This document shows, piece by piece, positions 1-10,149 of a stretch of 64,000 nt of DNA (the stretch's first letter is position 1; every line of letters begins with the position of its first letter). Source of the stretch: Ptiloglossa arizonensis (Eukaryota; Arthropoda; Insecta; Hymenoptera; Colletidae); contig NC_135055.1 of the NCBI RefSeq assembly GCF_051014685.1, positions 9,784,001-9,848,000 of the forward strand. The letters run 5' to 3'. The translations under genes and the position numbers were made by a program. The notes under the pieces are model-generated. The model had not been told where the DNA came from, did no database searches, and saw only the letters and a list, made by a program, of their open reading frames with translations.

Positions 1-707
1 ACATTTTTGAACTCGAATGGCCGTTGATTATAGCGACAGATTAGAATTATACGCAAATGAGAACGTGTCAGAAATGATTCCTCCAACGTATTAAGAAATA
101 TAGTTCGAATCCGATTGAGTTTGGTTTCATTTTTATCGGGAGAATTTCCTATATCCATTGATAATACTTCACACAAGTTTTTTACACACTTCCGCAAAAG
201 TTTTTTTTATTCGCATTAGCGTAATGCAAACACGCGTGCTCGTTCGTGACGTAGCTCGTTCGCTCTTCTTATTGGACAGTTCGCGCGTGACTAGGTCTCG
301 GCCCCAGATACGAAAGGTCAATTCCAGGAACTAAATCGCTACCACCCCCCTCCAAAAGTGTTTTCATCCCCCCGAATATGATTAAAAAGTTTTTCCACGT
401 GTAGGTATATCCTTCAATACCGATCGCGTAACTAGTACCCGTTAAATGTCATATTTGATTGTAAGTTATACACGGTCGACACAAACGCGGTTATATCTAC
501 ATATTCGTAAGCTCTCGATGTGGTGTGACGCAAATAGTGGATGTAGATCGACCCGGTTCCGTCATTCGGTGATGCGTCGTCAAAAGGATAGATCAATCCG
601 ATGGGTCGGTAATTACGATCTATCTAACCCAGACCTGAACCAAATCTGATCATCGTGCGTGCATCGAACAGAAGCGAATGCTCTTTACTATAGTAAATAC
701 TACATTA
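1..707. other. Intergenic, no gene recognised
   Basis: Mixed AT-rich sequence with a moderately CpG-rich patch around 230-650. Short open frames exist but none resembles a protein family, and no splice-bounded exon stands out. I see no gene here. Confidence 0.5.
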
Positions 708-767
708 TAATACTATACTTATACCCATACTGTACTGTAATACTATACATATACCGATACTGTGCTG
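708..767. repeat. Two-copy 30-bp tandem repeat rich in TACT/TACTGT words
   Basis: Two adjacent 30-bp units start at 708 and 738, each beginning taatactatac and ending in a tactgt.ctg form, with a few mismatches. Similar words (atactgtacc, agtatttac) continue at 905-945, beyond the MITE at 775-904. The MITE therefore interrupts a longer degenerate repeat. Confidence 0.7.
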
Positions 768-774
768 TATACTA

Positions 775-904
775 TTAGGTTGTCCGAAAAGTGATTTCGT
801 TTTCCAAAATGGAGAATGTACAATTTAATAAAATGTTTATACGCTCTAAAAAAATCGTGTATCATTTTCACTAAAGAAACGAAACGACTTTCCGAACGAC
901 CTAA
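775..904. mobile_element. Mariner-type MITE, 130 bp, with TA target duplication
   Basis: The left end reads ttaggttgtccgaaaagt. The reverse complement of the right end reads ttaggtcgttcggaaagt, and similarity continues inward through a ttcgttt word. The termini are flanked by TA at 773-774 and 905-906, the target duplication expected of Tc1/mariner elements. The interior is too short for a transposase. It is a non-autonomous deletion derivative. The subfamily cannot be named from the ends alone. Confidence 0.85.
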
Positions 905-949
905 TACAATACTGTACCATAGTATTTACAATAGTATTTAGTACTATAG

Positions 950-1950
950 ATAAAGTAGCAGGAAGAAAATGAAAAGAAATCGCCGATCGATGGAAGCGAC
1001 GAGTGCATTTGATGACATCTCGAAACTTGATCGAAATCACGTGTAAGCTCACGGACAGAGCCGACGTCGATGGACGACACTGTAACCCAGTGTTCGTGTA
1101 TCGAAAAGTGTCTCCCGGAAAGTTGTGGCCGATCGGCCGGGCAAATAACCGTGCGATTCGTAAAACGACTCTGGCTAAAGTTCGAGACGCGGCGACCCTA
1201 GAAACCAGCAATCTGCCGCGGTCGACCACGGTACTATGCCGTTCTATGTGCACCAAATTCCGGCGCGGTGCATTCGGCCGGGTTATTGTTATGTCAAACG
1301 ATGCGAGTGCACCGCATGTCGCTGCAACCGACCGTCCTCCGGGGAAAAAGTAACGTACACACACGCGCGCGCGTGTATATTCGCCGGAGTCGAATTATTA
1401 AAAAAGCAACGGGCGGGATGGGTCGCGTGCTGCCTTTGTCGCGCAGCCCTTTCGTCCCGGTTTTTATATTTAAACATCCAGCCAGGACGCGCGTGCAACG
1501 CGTTCGACGTCAGATCACGGACGAAAAGCGTGCCGCGTACTCGGCTCCCGCAAGCTTTCCGCTCGTGCGATAAAAACGCTCGATCGGGGACCGGGAGGGA
1601 CCAGCTTTGCGGTATTTTCTTTATCGAAAGTACGAACATTGTAACCGAACGTTGAATACGCACTCCCTCCTCTTCGATTACTCTGCTCGCGTTCGATGCA
1701 CCATTTCCCGCGTTCCCGTTCAATTTTGCCTCATCGAACGGAACGTGCACATTACTTTTTTCGTCACGATATGAATAGGTGACCGTTCTTATTTTCCATT
1801 TCCAAGGGGACCGTATGTTCCAAAGGACGGTAAAATGGAAACGAGGCGCGATAATATTTTTATTCCTCTCGTTTGATAAACGGTAGAGTTGGAAAGCGTA
1901 AACCATCTGTACATTACCGCAATTTACACTTTCGAGGATCAATTTTTACC
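950..1950. other. CpG-rich block without a recognisable gene
   Basis: This kilobase is clearly richer in CpG than its flanks and therefore has long overlapping open frames on both strands, up to about 217 codons on the minus strand. The translations are arginine-, cysteine- and serine-rich, show no domain, and overlap one another in several frames, as expected when stop codons are scarce for compositional reasons. It could be a promoter, an untranslated exon or a conserved regulatory element. An alternating purine-pyrimidine tract lies at 1356-1379. Confidence 0.4.
1356..1379. repeat. Alternating (AC)/(GC)/(GT) tract, palindromic
   Basis: An alternating purine-pyrimidine run. Its core at 1361-1376 (acacgcgcgcgcgtgt) is a perfect 16-bp palindrome. 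Such tracts can adopt Z-DNA or cruciform structure in vitro. A similar tract occurs at 59512-59532. Confidence 0.8.
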
Positions 1951-3905
1951 ACGAATTTAACAACGGCGATCGTGTTCCTCTCTGTTCGTGTTCCTTGAAC
2001 GTTGAGCTAATTTTGAGCTCGATTCGAGACGAATGTTACCAGTTGCCCCGCTTTCGAGGAAATTGACGGTCCGACTTTCTTCCGGCTGTTTGATAGACCG
2101 ATAAAGAAAAATGGCCATAGTAAAACGCAAAAGAGCCAGATCGCTGTGCAATCGATCGCATAGTACAGTAATTCCAGTTTTTAAGACGGAAAATTTGGAT
2201 CTGCCAGCTGTCTTGATTTCGAGGTCGGTAGTAAATTTGATTTCAGGGAAAGATTCAGTCTGGCGTGAACCGTCGAACGAGGAAAGTGAATAGAATTCAC
2301 TGCAATTGAGAAAGATAATGCAACAGCGAGCGAGTAGCCGAAATTTCGAAGCAGTTGCACGCGTGTATTTGTGTACCAACGTTAATACGAAAAAACATTT
2401 TTATATTTTTTGTTACATCTTTATGAAAGTATCAACGATGGAACCACGAGGCTTCTTCGAAGAGTAACGAGTCCAAACGGAGCGTTATTCGAAAGTGCGT
2501 GCACTCGTGGAAGTGTTTCGTTTTAGACGTAATTGAACACGAATGAAATCAAAACGCGGGGTTACGTTTGGATTCGCCTTCCTTGGGAAAATCTCACCAA
2601 TGTATCGAGAAAGCTGTTACAAAGATATAACGAAAAACATCGAAATTTCAAGTTTCATTGTAGGATATGATTCGATACGGTGCGCGATAACGAACGCTCT
2701 CACGTTTGGCGACTGTTCAAGTCAACGGAACTCTCGCGATAAAGAAACGTAAATAGTGATACGAATCCCCATCCGGAATTTAGGACACTATTGTAAAGCA
2801 ACTCGACCGTTTTGAAACGTTAAATATTTTCGTTTATAAATATGTTGCAAGTTTAAAAAGTATTATTGAAAATATATGTATTCGACACGTGACGAATAGA
2901 AGTTTGTGCGAAGCGAGAAAGGGATGCATTTAGTGCGTGGTATTCTTCTCAAACTAAACGAATTAATGATTTCGACTGTACTAAATATTACGAACAAGAT
3001 CGAGTAGAAAATATATTCGAAATACTTATTGCTAAGTATAATAAACGTATTGCACAAGGCAGGACCAATGGGTCGAGAAAAAAGAACTTGCGCTAAACTT
3101 GGTATAAAATTTGAATTTCAATATCCCTCGTCACAGCGTTACGCAAAACACAGCTTTAAAAGGAAAATCCTCTTGCGAGATGTAACCAACGAAAGCGGAC
3201 AAACTCAAAAGTTTGACAATTGAATTTTACAGTATGACGTAGACGTACTCGTTTCTTTTTTTTCCCACGGTTACAGAAACGAGGTTATTCCACTTTCGCT
3301 GCAAACTCTTCATATAATCTATCCTCCACAAAGCTAATTACAAATTACGTACTCAACGAAATTACATTCTTCCTGAAGTTTCATTAATTCGAATCGAAAT
3401 GAATGATTATTCCTTTTTAAACATGCAGTCGGCGCAATCACGCAAACCGTTAGGAAAGATAGGAAACTGGGAAAGTTCTAGTTAGGTACAATTACACTCC
3501 TCTGTTCTCCGATTCTCTATTCATTGTCGATTCTTTTGTGAATTCCGAGAGCGGAATGGGTTTCCATATTCACCTAAAAAGCCAATGGGAACAATTGATG
3601 TTCTTTGCTCGGCCATTCGCTCACCAATGAATTAAGACCCTCTTAACTGCTCCAACAGTCAGGAAAAGTTCTCTCTGACAGATGTATTCCTTTTTTTTTT
3701 TTTAACTCGAGTTTAATTAATTAAATGAGTTGCAATCTGAGATTGAAATTAATATGTGTGAATTTTCAACAAGCCACTGTGTAAAATAATGAATCTGACA
3801 CCTGCTGAATTGTTTGAAACGAATGCTTATTTTATACATGAAATGTAAGTTTCAGTCAGACGAATCAGCTTTGTAAATTAACTTTGTTAATTTATTTGTG
3901 CGTTT
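1951..3905. other. Intergenic AT-rich sequence, nothing recognised
   Basis: No protein family, structural RNA or bounded repeat was recognised. A 13-nt T run lies at 3691-3703 and could be the tail of an old minus-strand retroposed sequence, but no body was identified. Confidence 0.45.
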
Positions 3906-3950
3906 TTAACACTCGCACAGCGGTCGGTGGATCTTTTTAGACCCTGGTAT
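3906..3950. repeat. Possible piggyBac-like element terminus at TTAA
   Basis: TTAA at 3906-3909 is followed by cactcgcacagcgg and then ggatctttttagaccc. PiggyBac superfamily elements insert at TTAA and often have a GATC-type word just inside the terminus. A decayed piggyBac-like transposase lies 2 kb to the right on the minus strand, so this could be its 3' end. No matching terminus was found beyond 6600, so the pairing is inference. Confidence 0.3.
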
Positions 3951-4360
3951 TTCTTATATCGTACACTTCGTGACTGATCATATTTCATTGGTATTTTAAA
4001 AGCAAGAATACTGGGTTAATAGATAAGATAGTTTAATTTACGCGTTACGTATACGGCCCGTGATAGTGTACACAAATCGATGTACCTACTTCGTTTTCCT
4101 CATCGGTATCAACTATAATACTTTGTTCAAAGAATCGAATTTAAATACGTTAAATTTATTACAAATTTTTCTGCGTTAGTTTCCCTTTGAAGTGAGTACA
4201 AATTGGTATAGTAATGCGGACAATCCTTCTAAATTGCAAAAACTAAAAATAGAAGACGAAGGCGAAAATATAGTTCGATTCGTGTAGTGATATTGAAAAT
4301 TTCGTCTTGGAAGACAAATTTTCTTCCCAAAGAAACTTTATAAGAAGTGCTTGAATCCTA

Positions 4361-5900
4361 GGTTGCTCGATAAGTTTTGTCCTTCGATGAAAACAATACT
4401 ATTTAATGTATTACTGTTCGATAAGTTTCATTGCTGAAAATAATCGAATTTACCCAGCTTCCTCAAATGTCATTGATACCATTGTTTTAAGTAAAAATAA
4501 TTTACATCTCGCGTCCCTTGGAAAGAGAAAGCAATGGAGACGCGCAGTTTCAATTACAACTTCCTTTGTGCACGGACAACAATCTTTCACTTTTTGTTTA
4601 ATTGAAGTATTAGAATTGTCATCAGCGTCGGTGTATCTGGGTCACGGTGATATCAAAGGTGAAATCTCGAGCTCGTTACCGTTTAAACCCTTTGTCTAAT
4701 TGAATATCGTTTACCTATTGATCCCGAAACAGTCAGTATCTGGAGATCTTCAATTAACTACAAAACTCCTGATACCTCTGGTATGGTAAGTAAAGATTCG
4801 TAATCTCTGAAGATATATTGTCTAGTATAAGATTAAATTGTATTTGTGATTGTGATACCCGGAGATTCATTATCACTAGTAACAATCACAAGTATTTCAA
4901 GTTAAAATAATAAGATATTTCATAACGTAAATAATTGTCTACTATTTGTCACATATTTCATGTCAACTTGTTATTGTTTCAATGACGACCTGAACCAAAG
5001 AGGATCGTCTTTTGGGGTCGCTAAAGGTGATTCGTTTCGCTGTCACCAGGATATTTTCCGTTCAACATTATTACAAATAATCCATTTTTCATCTTCCATC
5101 ACTACTTGCTTCAAAAATGATGTTTCCTTGTTGCGTTTATAGAGCGAGTCGCACGAATCGTAAAAACGATTTACGTATCCAAACTTCACAAAATGCTCGT
5201 GAATGAGCAGGTATTTGATTTCTTTAACATTTCTGCTAATTCACGGTAACTATTTAGGTTTCAATATAGGCTAAGGATATCTTTTGTTTTGTTTTGTGAC
5301 GTGTGAAACGCAAGCAATTGATAGTATCTTTAAGTTGTACACCAAAAATATATAAACACTTTATTTTGAAAGTTGCGGTGGTGTCCGGCGTTCGCTGCAT
5401 AATTATTTTCTTCCCATGTTTACTGATCGCGAAATAAATTGTTCGACACCGTGTGGAAAAGTTAACATATTCCACCATGTGGCAGAGCATAATTTATTCA
5501 ATCACGTGTCAAGCTGCTTCGGAAAAAGTCCTCCTCGCGAAGTGTCTACCCGGGCATTCTTGATCGTCAAGGTTGAAATTATTAGCTTTAAACTTAACAA
5601 ACCACTTCTGCACAATTCTTTCAGTTGTAGCACTTTCACCATAAACAAAATACATCTTTTGCCGTTTGTGTAGCATTTTTGCTTTCACGGAAAAAGAACA
5701 ACATAAAATGCCTGTAATGCACTTTGTTTCCTTCCATGTTCAAAAGCGTATAAAACTTACAAAAATTAATGTATCCTAACCAAACTTTTTCCTAAAGATG
5801 CCTGATATATCACCTTTTAGAATACGTACGCGTGTCAATTGTTTTTAATCATTTTTATACATTTAAATCTGTCCTAATACAATCTATCGAAAATCAACAC
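4361..5900 (-). mobile_element. Degenerate mariner-like element (right limit approximate)
   Basis: The left border is a mariner-type terminal repeat, ggttgctcgataagtttt, preceded by TA at 4359-4360. It matches the ends of the MITE at 60662-60854. Reading on the minus strand, the interior carries a broken mariner transposase (see 4985-5737). A degenerate aaaactta word near 5750 and a ctaataca-type word near 5875 are possible traces of the opposite end, but no clean right terminus or TA duplication was found. The part between about 4400 and 4980 no longer reads as transposase and may include another insertion or a replacement. The element is clearly inactive. Confidence 0.65.
4985..5737 (-). 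pseudogene. Mariner-like transposase, frameshifted remnant
   Basis: Read on the minus strand from an ATG at 5737. The first part (to about 5535) gives the N-terminal helix-turn-helix region of mariner transposases, including TERIVQKWFVKFKANNFNLD followed by DQECPGR. That arrangement is typical of the family. After a scrambled stretch, a second frame (about 5200-4985) gives HEHFVKFGYVNR, then KRNKETSFLKQVVMEDEKW. The aspartate in EDEKW sits where the first catalytic Asp of the D,D34D triad is found. The reading is interrupted by frame changes and stops, and the second and third catalytic aspartates are not found. It is a dead copy. Its orientation agrees with the terminal repeat at 4361. Confidence 0.8.
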
Positions 5901-5950
5901 GAATGTTCTGGATAACACAATAGATATAAAGTTTTCATATCGAAGGTATC

Positions 5951-6585
5951 TACTAATTATTCGTCAATAGTTACTTTGTCAAAAAGAATTAAAAATATTC
6001 GCAAATTCTTTACAAAGTTGTCTCAGGTTTCCCTTACGGCAGTCAGCTTGTTTACTTGTTTTCTAGATTGCCTGGTTGTTTATCATCGAATCTCATATAT
6101 CGAAATATTGTAATAAATCTATCGCCAGATATTCCTGCAGTAAATATATTTCTTTGAATAAATTCATTAGTACTAATGCTCCGGCTGTTACATGCACTCC
6201 AAGAAATGCAATTCGGGTGAGCTCTGTTTCATCCTTTATTATTGGAGTTATGAGATAATTGAATATTTCATCAATTTCAATTGATAAATTTATACAACTG
6301 GCCACACCCTGTGTTACTTTTAAAATATCTCTTTGTAACCTATGCGTACACTGAAATGGTTTCAAAGACTTAATTCGGCCCAACTTTCTAACAAACTGAT
6401 TTCAATTCTTGGAAAAATTGTCATTCTCACTAATATCGATATGAGATAGTTCATCACCAGCTTTTTCAGGTGTTTCTTTAATTTTGTTTTTTGTTTCACT
6501 GTAATCATCTTTATCAGACATTAAATTTGAATCACTATCCTTTATCTAGCGTCGTATCACACGGTTTATCCTCACTATCAGCCAT
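5951..6585 (-). pseudogene. PiggyBac-like transposase, 5' part, decayed
   Basis: From an ATG at 6585 on the minus strand the sequence gives an acidic N-terminus (MADSEDKPCDTT, then MSDKDDYSETKNK), as is common in piggyBac-family transposases. An open stretch at 6383-6093 includes DETELTRIAFLGVHVTAG, in the position of the family's conserved AFLG segment. A shifted frame then gives GDRFITIFRYMRFDDK, matching the family's 'R(F)..I.R.(L)RFDDK' block. A third segment gives KLTAVRET, stop, DNFVKNLR and ends in TIDE, where the first catalytic Asp of the DDD triad lies. Stops and at least two frameshifts break it, and nothing after TIDE is recognisable. The missing C-terminal half may have been displaced by the mariner-like element next to it. 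Confidence 0.75.
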
Positions 6586-6599
6586 AGCATTCAAACAGT

Positions 6600-7160
6600 T
6601 TTTCAACTTTTTTTGATGTAAGTTATTGAGAAAAACTTACCTTTTTCTCATAAAATAGTTGGATCAAATTTACATTAAATGCACAAAATAATTTAGCTAT
6701 CTGAAAGTAGAAAAGCAGGAATAGCTAATGAATTAGTATCATAGTTATGATTACGCTACAACATAGAATGACCTATTTTACACTACACAGAATAAACATT
6801 TTTTTCCATTCTTTTAAGTTATAGTTTATGATTGACATACTATTGAAATCGAAAATGAGTATTCAAGGTGAGACAATATCAGAGTGTATTTAAATTATGG
6901 AACTTAAAAATCTTGAGAACCAGGGTCCTAAGATTCTTATTTCAACAAGTAGAATGTGACTGTGACGATATTTTAATGTTAGAATTTTGTTTAAACTATG
7001 TAACCCAAAATTCGAATTACTTATTATATTTAAGAAGAATGTGACAGTATAATGCAGGGATAACATTTTCGTTTGTACATTACCTAATTTTTAGTTTTAC
7101 GCAAACTTGGACAATCCCTAATAATTCATTCTACCTGTATACAGTATTTATGTCTTGAGC
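6600..7160. other. AT-rich flank of the transposon remnants
   Basis: No coding sequence is recognised. A piggyBac-type 5' terminus was looked for here and not found. Confidence 0.4.
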
Positions 7161-7233
7161 TATGGGTTTGGCCTACACGCTGAGAGGCCGTCCTTTTCGC
7201 CATATCTGAATCACTCCTGTCGTGCGAAGACGG

Positions 7234-7376
7234 AAGACGAGTCAGAGAGACCGAGAACGAACGAGGGACGATTTACGAGACAAACGAAGCATTGATACTT
7301 TATCTCGCTCCGTCTTATAAATGCTTTATCTGTTTTGTATTGTTCCTCGCTCGCTTTTAGTCTCTCTGACTCGTTC
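7234..7376. repeat. Long imperfect inverted repeat (hairpin)
   Basis: The left arm (about 7234-7268, containing gagtcagagagaccgagaac) pairs with the right arm (about 7340-7376, containing agtctctctgactcgttc). A second, inner pair joins acaaacgaagcatt (7280-7293) to aatgcttt...ttttgt (7320-7338). The whole would fold into a stem of about 60 imperfect pairs. The surrounding 7160-7530 also has a TATAAA-like word (7316-7321) and an AATAAA (7490-7495), so it could be part of an LTR. No TG...CA ends or target duplication were found to confirm this. Confidence 0.55.
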
Positions 7377-7539
7377 TCGACAACAGTCTTGCTGAGAAAC
7401 AAGCGAAATACGATCGCTCGGTAGACGTATCTCTCTACATTATATGTACATATGTTACGTGGCGGTCTCGAGCCACCTGCTCTCAACGAATAAATGCTGC
7501 AGTCTACTAGATTCTAATGTCGCACGCAAAATTTATAAA

Positions 7540-9970
7540 TATCGACTGTTTTATACAAAATAACGCAAAAATACACCCTATTTATCATTGTACGTACAGT
7601 ATTGTCGCGATAAATGTGAAAAGTTTGTCCCCACTATTAGGGAAGGTAGGATAAGATAAATGCTAGTGTTGGTGAAACTACTAATGTATTAGGACAGACA
7701 TTATATAATATTTCTCCTACATATGACCGAATTATATTGTTCATATGTTACTATTATTATATATATATAATTTCCTGTTAGTTTAATATTATTGTGTCTG
7801 CTTCCAATTAGAATAAAATTGATCGACTGTCAAAGAGTGTAGTGCAATAGTGTGTATTATATTTGTGCAATTAGTGGGTAATTTACACAAATTTTTCGTA
7901 TGTTCAGGCTCGTATATATTGCTCGCTGGTCTACGCTGATATCAGCAGATTCGACTGGCTTGCTGTTCGCATAAGACAGGAACACTTCCACTGCTAATCT
8001 TGAATAGAAATTGTCTGCCGAAATTGTTTGCCTCTGAGTCCTAGCATGTAATAACAGCGTATTCCTATCCGGCTGAATTCCATTACGCACATATCCTGCG
8101 TGTGTTTCTGCAGACACAGCTTCGCTGCTGCGAAATCACCGGCTGTCTCAAGATCTATCGTAAGAGGATATTATGCCGGTAAAGGAACCTCCGTCGGATG
8201 CAAAATTAAATTAATTCGGGAGATGATAACGGAAGCCACCCCAAACCGTGTGATAACGTTATTCCACGAATCAGTAATTTTAGTGTTACACACGTGTAAT
8301 TGTATGTTTTATAAGAAATGATGCTTTTACAAAAAACAAAGTCGCGAAAGATTTCTTTTGCTTGTAATTGATTAAAAATAAATTCTAATAATTGTAGTTA
8401 TTCGAATAATTTTTTATTCTTTATTTAATGACGATTCTAGTGAATGATATCGTTTTTGTGCCCTCATTTCCATTTTAGATTGATTATGTAAAATAAAAAA
8501 ATGAATACCTAAGGATAATCTTTCAAGAGTGAAAACATTATCAATATTAAGATCGTTGTTCATACGAATAAATGTGCAAAAGTACTTGTATGATTACAAT
8601 AATTATTGATCTTTAAAATCCAAAATGTTTTTCAATACATTGTGTTTCCATTGAAGAAAAAAATATTTGTTCTGGTGTTACGTAGTGTAATACTATGATT
8701 TAATAGATATTTTGATATTAATATATATTTGATCAATTTTGGTTTTATATTTTTATTAAAAGTTATATAGGTGTTTATATTTGAATGTTACGGGGACTAT
8801 CTTTAAATTCTAATTATTTTTATAGAGTAAAATTATTTTTAATATTACTTTTAATAATCTTTTTAATTGAGAAATATTTAATGATTTACTTATTTATTAT
8901 ATTTTTATCAAGAATATACTAAATAGTTTTTACTTATTTTTTTGCTCATTTAATATTTTTCATTAAAATATTAAGTGCATTAAGTCGAATATTTTTTAAT
9001 TTGTGTAAAAGGTAGTCGGAATTTGTTTCTATTGAATTGAGTATTTTGGAAGTAGATTTATGTTGAATTATTATTTGGGTAACAATTATCATTTTAATTA
9101 ATTACAAGTTCATTAAAAATATACGAGCTACTACTCTACATTAATTTACCAATAAATTATTTCTAGCACGACATGCATGTAATAGATATCAACGCGTTGC
9201 CGTTGTTTATTCTAATAAATGACAAATAAAATTTAATTCCATTATTAATCAGAATGAAAATTTGACCGCCTCACGATCTCAATTTTCATAACGGGGACCA
9301 GAATTAAAGAGTTAATTAAATTTTTATGAAAATGAACATGAGTTTATTTAACATTTAATTGTATCGCTCGTTGTAAAATTACAGTGTAACACATATTATA
9401 TTCTCCTTATGAAACATTTCATAACGCTTTTTGTATCGAAGAAAAATCAATTTGGTCCATTACGATTACGTTAATTTATTAATTACACTGGCGGCTACAC
9501 CGAAAGCGTTATCAATTAATCGACCTGGAAAACAATGATTGCCTCCATACGACAAACAATTGCTCTAGATTCATTTGCCAATGACGCAATTCAACAAAGA
9601 TATATTAAATGATCAACAAATATGACGACAAAGGAACAAATGAATTTGATTAGAGCAAATGTGGTATTTCAGTGTGACTCATATTTATGTCGTCGGCACT
9701 TTGAAATTGTTAATCGAGTGTTTTGAACATCTCTTACGTAGATATTAAATTACAGAAAGAAACTTTTAGGTGAGCCGATGATACGTTACAATTTTCATGT
9801 TTTATGAAAAAGTACTTTAATTTGATAATTTAAAATTTATGAAGTTTATCTTAGTTGCATCATACTTTATGTAGTGCAATGTTAATACAATTATGAATAT
9901 GCAAGTTCGTAATAATTTCAGAAATATTTACGACACATACGGTATTCTGCTATGGTAACGACAATGAGAC
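7540..9970. other. AT-rich intergenic, weak coding-like ORF at 7857-8117
   Basis: Mostly low-complexity AT-rich sequence. On the minus strand 8117-7857 is an open frame of 86 codons (containing GYVRNGIQPDRNTLLLHAR), less compositionally biased than its surroundings. I do not recognise it; it may be an old transposon fragment. Around 9440-9720 the sequence is less repetitive, with several TAAT words and an inverted pair (tctagattcatttgcc near 9565; caaatgaatttgattaga near 9638), but no gene. Confidence 0.35.
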
Positions 9971-9980
9971 CGACAACGAC

Positions 9981-10037
9981 AATAATAATAATGATGATGA
10001 TGATGATAACAATAATAATAATAATAATAATAATAAC
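9981..10037. repeat. AAT/ATG trinucleotide microsatellite
   Basis: An (AAT)n run with an internal (ATG)n block, followed to about 10090 by a degenerate AAG/GAA-rich tract. The repeat creates long meaningless isoleucine or methionine open frames on both strands. Confidence 0.95.
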
Positions 10038-10149
10038 ATCAGCAATAACAATAACGACAAGAAGAAGAAAACGAAAAGCAAGAAGAAGAATGGTAGACAA
10101 AGTAATAATCAGAACACTAATTGATCACTTTATGAATAACTAGAAATAT

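Noticed and set aside
846..1942. Long open frames of 116-217 codons on both strands
   Set aside because: Several overlap in different frames, lie in CpG-rich stop-poor DNA and resemble no protein family.
7160..7530. Second solo LTR
   Set aside because: It has a TATA-like word and AATAAA, but no convincing TG...CA ends or target duplication were found. Reported only as a hairpin.
7857..8117. 86-codon minus-strand ORF as a gene
   Set aside because: The composition is somewhat coding-like, but no family is recognised and no exon boundaries support it. Kept only as a note.
9918..10143. Isoleucine-rich open frames on both strands
   Set aside because: Created by the AAT microsatellite.
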